DNA of 63,645 nucleotides, from contig NZ_JACARC010000029.1 of NCBI RefSeq assembly GCF_013386825.1, positions 128,648-192,292 on the forward strand, read 5' to 3'. Under the pieces are notes generated by a model that searched no databases, was not told the DNA's origin, and saw only the letters and a program-made list of their open reading frames with translations. The translations under genes were made by a program, and so were the position numbers. This document shows, piece by piece, positions 7,536 to 14,046 of the stretch (the stretch's first letter is position 1; each line of letters begins with the position of its first letter). The DNA is from Pseudomonas sp. IPO3778 (lineage in GTDB: Bacteria; Pseudomonadota; Gammaproteobacteria; Pseudomonadales; Pseudomonadaceae).

Positions 7536-8882
7536 TCACACGGCCGGAAAGTGAATCTTGAACGCCGCACCACCCAGCGGTGAATCCCCCAGGGTCAGCC
7601 GCGCACCGTAGCTTTCAATAATGTCCTTGACCACCGCCAAGCCAATCCCCTGCCCCGGGTGCTGGCGGTCCAACCGCTCACCCCGTTGCAGGATGCGCGC
7701 ACGCTGGTCCGGCGGCACGCCGGGGCCGTCGTCTTCAATACACAGTTCGGTGCCTTCCAGGCTTTCCTGCACGCTGATGCGCACTTCGCTCAGGCACAAA
7801 CGGTAGGCGTTTTCCAACAGGTTGCCGAGCAGTTCCAGCAAGGCGCCCTTCTCGATCGGCACGTCGCACGCCTCCGGCAAATCGAAAGCCACCTTCACGC
7901 CCTTGTCGCGATAGACCTTGTCCAACGTGTCGCACAGGCTTTGCAACACCGGCTCCAACCGCACCTGGTGGCGCACCAGGCCGCTTTTACGCAGGCTGGC
8001 GCGTTGCAACTGGTAGCTGATCTGCTGGCTCATGCGCTCGATCTGGGATTGCAGCACCCAGGCCTGGTCCCGGTCTTCGGGGCGTTGGGCCATGTCTTCG
8101 CTCACGCCCTGAAGTACCGCCAACGGGGTTTTCAGGCTGTGGGCCAGGTCGTCCAGGGAATCGCGGTAACGGGTACGTTGCTCACGCTCGCTGTGGAGCA
8201 GGCGGTTGAGGGAGCCGGTCAGGCGCAGCAATTCGCGGGGGTGTTGCTCACTGAGGCTTTCCCGGGTGCCGCCCTCGATTTCATCCAGTTCCTGGCTCAG
8301 CCGGCGCAAGGCCTGCAGGCCCCAGGTCAGGCCCAGCCACAACAGGGTCAGCAACACCAGCAAGGCGGCGCCAAAGCCCAAGTAGAGGTTTTCCCGCAGG
8401 CCTTCGAGGGTCAGTTGGTATTCACGCACCGGTTGCAAGGCGACGATACTGAACGCCGCACTCTTGCCGCCCAGCAGCTTGACCTCGACGTCATAGACAA
8501 AGAATTCCTGGCCGTTGGCCTCGCGGATCCGCGCAAACTCGTTGCCGCGCCCGTCGTAGCGCGGTTTGTAGTTGATGTTCTCTTCCTGGGTGGCGCGGGA
8601 ACGCCAGACCAAATGGCCTTCACGGTCATAGATGTAGCCCAGCAGGCGGCTGTCGGTGAGGTTGAAGCGCTCATCGGGCAGCTGCGCGGGCATCAGCAGG
8701 CGATTGTTTTCAACCCGGGCAGCCGAAATCAGCGTCGTGACATCCGACGCCAGGCGCTGCTCGATGGAGTCCTGCAGGGCCAGGCTGAAGGCGCCCTGCA
8801 TGGCCGGCAACAAGGCCAGCATAAACAGCACGGCCAGGGTGGTGGCCGCGAGCATCAACCGCACACGTAACGAGCGAATCAA
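7536..8882 (-). CDS. phoQ: PhoQ-like sensor histidine kinase
   Basis: A 448-residue membrane sensor kinase. One transmembrane helix at about residues 8-30, a periplasmic sensor region of about 140 residues, a second helix at about 170-192, a HAMP-like linker, the dimerisation/phosphoacceptor box DDLAHSLKTPLAVLQG, then N, G1 (EDDGPGVP) and G2 (GQGIGLAVV) boxes of the ATPase domain. Its ATG overlaps the stop of the regulator gene by 4 bp, so they are translationally coupled. The name PhoQ rests on gene order with dctA and the family; the Mg2+-binding acidic surface cannot be verified by eye. Alternative: another PhoQ/ParS-like sensor. Confidence 0.8.
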   Translation of the reverse strand: MIRSLRVRLMLAATTLAVLFMLALLPAMQGAFSLALQDSIEQRLASDVTTLISAARVENNRLLMPAQLPDERFNLTDSRLLGYIYDREGHLVWRSRATQEENINYKPRYDGRGNEFARIREANGQEFFVYDVEVKLLGGKSAAFSIVALQPVREYQLTLEGLRENLYLGFGAALLVLLTLLWLGLTWGLQALRRLSQELDEIEGGTRESLSEQHPRELLRLTGSLNRLLHSEREQRTRYRDSLDDLAHSLKTPLAVLQGVSEDMAQRPEDRDQAWVLQSQIERMSQQISYQLQRASLRKSGLVRHQVRLEPVLQSLCDTLDKVYRDKGVKVAFDLPEACDVPIEKGALLELLGNLLENAYRLCLSEVRISVQESLEGTELCIEDDGPGVPPDQRARILQRGERLDRQHPGQGIGLAVVKDIIESYGARLTLGDSPLGGAAFKIHFPAV

Positions 8883-9556
8883 CGGCAGCGCTCATTGAAC
8901 AGGTAGCCCAAGCCACGCACGGTATCGATCGGTTTGAAACCCGCCGGGCCTTCCAGCTTGCGGCGCAGGCGGCCCACCAGCACTTCGATGACGTTTGGAT
9001 CGCGCTCGTCGTCATCGGGGTAGAGCTGCTCCATCAGGCGGTCCTTGGCGACCACTTGCTGATGGTGGCGCATCAGGTATTCGAGGATGCGGTATTCGTA
9101 GGCGGTCAGCGCCAGTGGCTGTTCGTCGAGGGACGCCTGCTTGCGATTGAGGTCCAGCAACAGGGGCCCGGCGACGATGGTGGATTGGGTAAAACCGCTG
9201 GAGCGGCGCAGCAGTGCGTTCATCCGCGCTTCCAGCTCTTCGAACTGGAACGGCTTGACCACGTAGTCATCGGCACCGGCGGCCAGGCCTTCGACCTTGT
9301 CCTGCCAGTTGCCGCGGGCGGTCAGGATCAGGATCGGGAATGTCTTGGCCTGGGCGCGCAGTTGGCGGATCAGGTCCAGGCCACCCATGCCGGGCAGGCC
9401 CAGGTCGATGATCGCCAGGTCGTGGTTGAATTGCCCGGTCTGGTACAGCGCCTCTTCAGCGTTGGCGACGGCCTCGACCACGTGACCGCTGTCGGTCAGG
9501 CGGGTCAACAGGTGATGACGCAGCAACGCCTCATCTTCGACAACCAGCAATTTCAT
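8879..9556 (-). CDS. phoP: PhoP-like OmpR-family response regulator
   Basis: A 225-residue response regulator: receiver domain with acidic pocket (VVEDEALLR) and phospho-Asp in AIIDLGLPGMGG at about residue 51, Lys in VVKPFQ, then a winged-helix DNA-binding domain (LTAYEYRILEYLMRH...VIEVLVGRLRRKL). ATG 9556 is chosen over the upstream GTG because GGAGAG lies 7-8 nt before it. It is the middle gene of a three-gene operon (small exported protein, regulator, kinase). Four 11-bp-spaced CTGAAC repeats upstream of the operon are the likely autoregulatory site. Confidence 0.85.
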   Translation of the reverse strand: MKLLVVEDEALLRHHLLTRLTDSGHVVEAVANAEEALYQTGQFNHDLAIIDLGLPGMGGLDLIRQLRAQAKTFPILILTARGNWQDKVEGLAAGADDYVVKPFQFEELEARMNALLRRSSGFTQSTIVAGPLLLDLNRKQASLDEQPLALTAYEYRILEYLMRHHQQVVAKDRLMEQLYPDDDERDPNVIEVLVGRLRRKLEGPAGFKPIDTVRGLGYLFNERCR

Positions 9557-9574
9557 AACGCTCTCCACGGCAAA

Positions 9575-9883
9575 TCAACTTTCCAACTGGGGTATATCAT
9601 AGCGGCCTTGCAGGTCTTGCTGGCGCAATTTACTGCCGTTGAACTGACCTGACAGGTTTTCGTTGCCCACGCGGTAATCCGGCTGCGGGGTGTGCTGGCC
9701 CAGGGATTCACCCCAGGGCGCCGCGTGTTCGCCGGCGTCCTCGAAGCTCACGCGCTGAATAAGACTGTAGGGCTTTTTGCTCTTCTCTTTAGAGAAACCC
9801 GCGAAACTCGCATCAGAGGCCTGGACGCCAGCAGTGGCGCTGAGCATGGTTAACGCCAACATCAGCTTCTTGATCGCAGTCAT
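9575..9883 (-). CDS. Small exported protein, first gene of the phoPQ-like operon
   Basis: A 102-residue protein of unknown function. MTAIKKLMLALTMLSATAGVQA-S reads as a Sec signal peptide with cleavage after about residue 22. The mature part is polar, with DASFAGFSKEKSKKPYSLIQRVSF and a hydrophilic C-terminus without cysteines, so it should be a soluble periplasmic or secreted protein. It ends 18 bp before phoP and shares its promoter. In P. aeruginosa the outer-membrane protein gene oprH holds this position; this protein is much too short and lacks beta-barrel character. A signal-modulating or envelope role is inferred only from the operon. Confidence 0.75.
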   Translation of the reverse strand: MTAIKKLMLALTMLSATAGVQASDASFAGFSKEKSKKPYSLIQRVSFEDAGEHAAPWGESLGQHTPQPDYRVGNENLSGQFNGSKLRQQDLQGRYDIPQLES

Positions 9884-9937
9884 GGTCTACCTCATACGCT
9901 TTGGCTTTGGGTACCGGGCCAGACTACGCAGACGCCC

Positions 9938-9976
9938 CTGAACTCCCCCTGAACACTCTCTGAACCTGGGCTGAAC
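9938..9976 (-). promoter_or_regulatory. Four CTGAAC direct repeats, 11-bp period (PhoP-type box)
   Basis: CTGAAC begins at 9938, 9949, 9960 and 9971, i.e. exactly every 11 bp; on the minus strand GTTCAG-N5 repeated four times. OmpR/PhoP regulators bind direct repeats with this period (PhoP consensus GTTTA-N5-GTTTA). The array ends 55 bp before the first gene of the operon. Confidence 0.75.
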
Positions 9977-10062
9977 CGAGGCCGGCTACTGTGTAAAGAG
10001 TTATTTACGTATCCCCGGCCGCAGGCTATCCAGCGGCCCTCCAACTCGGCAAAATACCCGGC

Positions 10063-10779
10063 ATGAATTCCCTACCCGCCTGCTGCACCCCACTTGATGC
10101 CCATTGGCCGTTGCCCGTTGCCCTGCCCGGCACGGTCTTGCTGAGCACCCGTTTTGACCCGGCCCTGCTGGCCATCGGTGACTTCCAGCGCAGCGCTGTG
10201 CCACCGCCCGCGAGCATCCAGCGTTCAGTAGCCAAGCGCCAGGCGGAGTTTCTGGCCGGTCGCCTGTGCGCCCGCGCCGCCTTGCAACAGTTGGATGGGC
10301 TGGATTGCGTGCCGGCGATTGGCGAGGACCGCGCGCCGGTCTGGCCCGCCCATATCAGCGGTTCGATCACCCACAGCACCGGCCACGCAGCGGCCATCGT
10401 CGCCCACAAGGCTCAGTGGCGCGGGCTGGGGATGGACCTGGAAAACCTGCTGAGCCTGGAGCGGGCGGAACGCCTGGCCGGGGAAATCCTCACGCCCGAT
10501 GAATTGCAGCGCATGGCGGCCGGCCCGCGGGAACAGGTTGCGCAGCTGGTGACGTTGACGTTTTCAGCGAAGGAGAGCCTGTTCAAGGCGCTCTACCCGA
10601 TCGTGCAGAAGCGCTTCTACTTTGAGCATGCCGAGTTGCTGGAATGGTCGGATACCGGCCATGCGCGGCTGAGGTTGCTGACGGACTTGTCCGCAGAGTG
10701 GTGCCATGGCAAGGAGCTGGAGGCGCAATTTGTGGTGGATGAAGGGCAGTTGTTGAGCCTGGTGGCCATCCAAGCCTGA
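10063..10779 (+). CDS. pcpS: 4'-phosphopantetheinyl transferase (PcpS/EntD type)
   Basis: A 238-residue Sfp-type enzyme that attaches phosphopantetheine from CoA to acyl- and peptidyl-carrier proteins of fatty-acid, siderophore and other assembly lines. Signatures: SVAKRQAEFLAGRLCARAAL, the substrate loop WPAHISGSITHSTGHAAAI, the metal site GLGMDLEN (Asp...Glu), and FSAKESLFKALYP (Glu and Lys of the WxxKE-like motif). Length matches P. aeruginosa PcpS, the only such enzyme in that species, so it may be essential here. The Shine-Dalgarno before ATG 10063 is weak. It is divergent from the phoPQ-like operon. Confidence 0.92.
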   Translation: MNSLPACCTPLDAHWPLPVALPGTVLLSTRFDPALLAIGDFQRSAVPPPASIQRSVAKRQAEFLAGRLCARAALQQLDGLDCVPAIGEDRAPVWPAHISGSITHSTGHAAAIVAHKAQWRGLGMDLENLLSLERAERLAGEILTPDELQRMAAGPREQVAQLVTLTFSAKESLFKALYPIVQKRFYFEHAELLEWSDTGHARLRLLTDLSAEWCHGKELEAQFVVDEGQLLSLVAIQA

Positions 10780-10788
10780 TTGATCTCT

Positions 10789-10903
10789 GTGGCGAGGGGG
10801 CTTGTCCCCCGTTGGGCTGCGTAGCGGCCCCAAAAAAGCGGGAGCGCTACGCACTCCAACGGGGGACAAGCCCCCTCGCCACAGGACAAGCCCCCTCACC
10901 ACA
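10789..10903. repeat. Long inverted repeat, 28-bp arms
   Basis: TGTGGCGAGGGGGCTTGTCC and onward (10789-10816) is mirrored perfectly at 10856-10883, with a 39-bp middle containing GCGTAGCG/CGCTACGC. A further partial copy, GGACAAGCCCCCTCACCACA, follows at 10884-10903. The arms resemble the 18-bp unit at the left edge of the window. It lies between convergent pcpS and the RstB-like gene and may end transcription on both strands. Confidence 0.9.
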
Positions 10904-10908
10904 ATGAA

Positions 10909-12519
10909 TCAGGTTTTCTCTTGGTCTCGTGGCCAACTCAGGCTGAAACACGCCCCTCCAAGGTTGTTGCTCTTGCCGATCAACGCCCGGCCGCCGTGCC
11001 AATGGATGATCCGCCGCACAATAGACAACCCCAACCCGTGCCCGCCCGAGGCCCGGGTGCGGCTGTCGTCCAGGCGCAGGAACGGGGTGAAGATCCGCTC
11101 CCAGGCACTTTCCGGCACGCCCGGCCCGTCGTCTTCCACGTCGATGCGGCAGCGCACCTGGCCCACCTGGTAACTGATCAGCACGTGGCCCTGGGCATGA
11201 CGCATGGCGTTGCTCACCAGGTTTTGCAGGGCGCGGTGCAGGTAACGCGGCTCGGCCTCCACCCAGGCATCATCCCAGTGGGCCGATGACAGGCAGATAC
11301 CCCGGGCCACGTTGATTTCCGGGCGCAACGGCGAGAGTTCATCAATCACCTGATCGAGCAAGGCGCTGAGGTCGACCCGCTGGAAATTCAGGGCCGGCGA
11401 GCCTTGTTCCAACCGCGCATAGGTGAGCATTTCGTCCACCAGGCCGTCGAGGTCCTGGATATCGCTGTCCATGCCTTCCATGTACTTGCGCCGCGCCTCA
11501 GGCGTGGCCGCATCACCGATCATTTCCAGGCCAAACCGCAGGCGCGCCACCGGGGTGCGCAGTTCGTGGGACACCGCGCGCACCAGTTCACGCTGGATCG
11601 CCAACAGCCGTTGCAGGTGTTCGGCCATGCCGTTAAAGGCGGCGGCCAGGCGCCCCACCGAATCCGCACCCCGGGCCGGCACCCGCACTTCCAGGCTGCC
11701 TTTGGCGATGCGCGTGGCGGCGGCTTCCAGGCCACTGAGGCGCCGCTCCAACTGGCGCACCAATAGATAGACGATCAAACCGATCAGGGTCAGGCTGATC
11801 AGCGCGATCAGGATCAGCCATTGCGCCGGGTATGGGTTCATCTGGTACAGCGGGCCGATTTCCAGGACCCAGGGCGTGCCGACCATGCCGGCAAATACGC
11901 GGATCGAATCGCCACCCTTGCCCAGGGCCATCACGGTATCGCCCTCGGAGACGCGGCGGCGCTGGTCTTCATCCATATCCGCCTGTTCAAGCATCAGCAG
12001 GTGCATCTCGAAACCAAATCCTTTGGCCTCTTTCAGGTCGGCGAGTTTCTGCGGTTGCTCGGCCACCGGGAAACGCACCAGTTCATCGGCCAGCAGGTAA
12101 ATCGTTGCGCGGGCCAGTTGCTCGCTGATTTGCTGCACTTCGCCGGTGAGCACCAGCTGTTCCTGGTCACTGACCAGTCGCAGCACCCTGGCCGCATGGG
12201 GGCCGGTCTGCTCCACCAGCACCTGGCCACGTTGCAGGCGCGTGCGCTGGCTCAGGTCCAGGTGGGCCTCGGCCACCGTCTGCAATTCCAGTGGGATGCC
12301 CAGCAAGCGTTCCCACACCGCCAGCGCACGGCGGCGCTCGATGGCACTCATGGGTTGCAGGTTGTCGCCCATCAGCGCGAAGGTGCCGTGGGCCAGGCGC
12401 TCGCGGTATTGGCCGCTGCGCACTTCATTGAGCAGGTGCAACGCCAGCACGCCGAGCAGCGCCACCAGGATCAGCGCCGCGCACATGCCGCCGTAGATGC
12501 GCAGGAAGATTGAGTTCAC
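10909..12519 (-). CDS. RstB-like sensor histidine kinase
   Basis: A 536-residue membrane kinase: transmembrane helix at about residues 8-30, a periplasmic domain of about 200 residues, second helix at about 233-256 (LILIALISLTLIGLIVYLL), HAMP (GSLEVRVPARGADSVGRLAAAFN), phosphoacceptor box VSHELRTPVARLRFG with His near residue 317, then N box (LQNLVSNAMRHA), G1 (VEDDGPGVP) and G2 (GGHGLGLSIV). Its start overlaps the stop of the response regulator by 4 bp. The pair lies next to nrdA as PA1157-PA1158 do in P. aeruginosa (from memory), which are annotated as RstA/RstB-like. The signal sensed is unknown. Confidence 0.85.
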   Translation of the reverse strand: MNSIFLRIYGGMCAALILVALLGVLALHLLNEVRSGQYRERLAHGTFALMGDNLQPMSAIERRRALAVWERLLGIPLELQTVAEAHLDLSQRTRLQRGQVLVEQTGPHAARVLRLVSDQEQLVLTGEVQQISEQLARATIYLLADELVRFPVAEQPQKLADLKEAKGFGFEMHLLMLEQADMDEDQRRRVSEGDTVMALGKGGDSIRVFAGMVGTPWVLEIGPLYQMNPYPAQWLILIALISLTLIGLIVYLLVRQLERRLSGLEAAATRIAKGSLEVRVPARGADSVGRLAAAFNGMAEHLQRLLAIQRELVRAVSHELRTPVARLRFGLEMIGDAATPEARRKYMEGMDSDIQDLDGLVDEMLTYARLEQGSPALNFQRVDLSALLDQVIDELSPLRPEINVARGICLSSAHWDDAWVEAEPRYLHRALQNLVSNAMRHAQGHVLISYQVGQVRCRIDVEDDGPGVPESAWERIFTPFLRLDDSRTRASGGHGLGLSIVRRIIHWHGGRALIGKSNNLGGACFSLSWPRDQEKT

Positions 12520-13241
12520 GGCGTAAGGTCAGCGGCGGCTTCGGGGACGAACAAATAGCCTTTGCTGCGGATGGTCTTGATCAACCGCGGGTGGATCGGG
12601 TCGTCGCCGATTTTCGGGCGGATGCGCGAAATGCGCACGTCGATGGAACGGTCCTGGCCGTCATAGCCAATGCCGCGCAAGGCGGTGAAGATCTCTTCCC
12701 GGGACAGGATCCGCCCGGCATTCGCCACCAGCAGCCACAGCAGGTCGAACTCGGCGCTGGTCAGTTCGATACCGCCTTCGTGCAGCCAGGCTTCACGCAG
12801 GGCGTTGTCCACCACCAACGGGCCGAATTGCAGGCGTCGCAGTTTTTCGGGGATGGCCGGCTCGACGCTTTCGCTGCGCCGCAGCAGGGCCTGGATCCGC
12901 GCCAGCAGCAGGCGCGGGCGCACGGGTTTGCACACGTAGTCGTCGGCGCCCATGTCCAGGCCCAGCACCTGGTCCATGTCGTCGGTGCGCGCGGTCAACA
13001 TCAGGATGACCCCGTCATAGTGCTCGCGCACCTTGCGGCAGATGCTCAGGCCGTCTTCGCCGGGCAACATCAGGTCGAGGATCACCAGGTCTGGCTGTTC
13101 GGCGATGATCCGCGCCGCCGCCAGGGCGCCGTTGCCTTCCACCGAGACCCGCAGGCCGTTGCTCTCCAGGTAGTCACGGGTCAACTCAGCCAGTCGTTCG
13201 TCGTCCTCGACAATCAATACCTGCCAGGCTTCATGCTCCAT
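12516..13241 (-). CDS. RstA-like OmpR-family response regulator
   Basis: A 241-residue regulator: receiver with VLIVEDDERLAELT, phospho-Asp in LVILDLMLPGEDG at about residue 56 and the conserved Lys in VCKPVRP; winged helix with LTSAEFDLLWLLVANAG and DRSIDVRISRIRPKIG. The RstA-like spelling IRPKIGDDP...IRSKGYLF is typical. ATG 13241 has GAGGT seven bases upstream; a second ATG lies two codons in. It is the promoter-proximal gene of a two-gene operon with the kinase. A REP doublet occupies the upstream region. Confidence 0.87.
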   Translation of the reverse strand: MEHEAWQVLIVEDDERLAELTRDYLESNGLRVSVEGNGALAAARIIAEQPDLVILDLMLPGEDGLSICRKVREHYDGVILMLTARTDDMDQVLGLDMGADDYVCKPVRPRLLLARIQALLRRSESVEPAIPEKLRRLQFGPLVVDNALREAWLHEGGIELTSAEFDLLWLLVANAGRILSREEIFTALRGIGYDGQDRSIDVRISRIRPKIGDDPIHPRLIKTIRSKGYLFVPEAAADLTP

Positions 13242-13264
13242 GCGCTACCTCGGTTCTCAATTAT

Positions 13265-13365
13265 TGTAGGAGCGGGCTTGCCCGAGAAAACTCAAGGGCG
13301 CCGCGTTTATTCAGGTTTCCAGCGTTTTCGTTGACGTCTTTCGCGGGCAAGCCCGCTCCTGCAGT
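13265..13365. repeat. REP doublet (TGTAGGAGCGGGCTTGCCCG type)
   Basis: TGTAGGAGCGGGCTTGCCCG faces CGGGCAAGCCCGCTCCTGCA, about 60 bp apart, immediately upstream of the RstA-like gene. Confidence 0.88.
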
Positions 13366-13590
13366 TGTCATTTAGGTGAGGCATAAACGCTAGGAATAAC
13401 GGCCGATTGTAGCAACGGGCCAGGCCTGTAGTACACGCGCGCAAATGCGTTCGGACATCGTGTTTTTTTGTGATAGGGTTCGCGCCCGCAAAAATTCGAC
13501 CGGATGTTTTTAGCTTGGAATATTCGGTGACAAACGGCGCAATGCAGCAGTACTGCGGCCTACACGGCTGTTCCACGTTTCATACACATT

Positions 13591-13611
13591 TTACCCACAG
13601 CGTTATCCACA
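13591..13611 (+). promoter_or_regulatory. Tandem DnaA boxes upstream of nrdA
   Basis: TTACCCACA (13591-13599) and TTATCCACA (13603-13611), start to start 12 bp. The second is a perfect strong DnaA box, the first differs at one position. DnaA activates nrdAB in E. coli, so a link of reductase supply to replication initiation is plausible here. Confidence 0.7.
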
Positions 13612-13620
13612 GGTAGTGCG

Positions 13621-13649
13621 TTGCCATACCCCCAAAAACGCATTATCTT
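13621..13649 (+). promoter_or_regulatory. Candidate sigma-70 promoter of nrdA
   Basis: TTGCCA, 17 bp, TATCTT. The -10 lies inside the left NrdR box and the -35 starts 9 bp after the second DnaA box. Transcription from here would give a leader of about 390 nt. Confidence 0.5.
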
Positions 13650-13684
13650 GTAGGTCGTCGCCAAAAAAACCCTACATGTAGGGT
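13638..13684. promoter_or_regulatory. NrdR box pair
   Basis: ACGCATTATCTTGTAG (13638-13653; 11 of 16 to the consensus ACACWATATATWGTGT) and ACCCTACATGTAGGGT (13669-13684; 12 of 16, itself a perfect palindrome that continues into flanking A4/T4). Their starts are 31 bp apart, three helical turns, the spacing usual for paired NrdR boxes. NrdR represses reductase genes when dATP is high. Confidence 0.7.
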
Positions 13685-13996
13685 TTTCAGCGAAAAAACC
13701 AAACACAAATCAGACAAGAAACTCAAGTCCTTTCTTGCTCCTGTTTGGTTGAACTTACGCCTTTTTCAGAAGACCAAACCGCGCACGCGGATGGCAGCCG
13801 TTTTCCGCCCAGATCAGGCAAAAACGGTACGGGTGTTGCAGTACAAAACTGTCACCCACCAGGAATACGGTAAAGAGCTTCACGGCTTGTAACCGAAGAC
13901 TTCGGCATGGAAGCGGCGCGATCAGCTCCCTTCCTCCTGTCCCGAAGTTGTTATGCCAGGCCCAGGCCTGTTGTAAGTGCTTCAGGACGGAACGGT

Positions 13997-14015
13997 GGGC
14001 ACCGTGATGGTGCCC
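13997..14015 (+). promoter_or_regulatory. Leader hairpin before nrdA
   Basis: GGGCACC-GTGAT-GGTGCCC, a perfect 7-bp stem ending about 17 nt before the Shine-Dalgarno GGAG. The rest of 13700-14046 holds another small stem (CCGAAG-A-CTTCGG near 13890) and no credible gene. Confidence 0.55.
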
Positions 14016-14046
14016 AAATAAATATAGAATGTGGAGACAACCCCCC

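Noticed and set aside
13307..13576. 89-codon minus-strand frame
   Set aside because: Begins in plain intergenic sequence and ends in a REP arm; no start signal.
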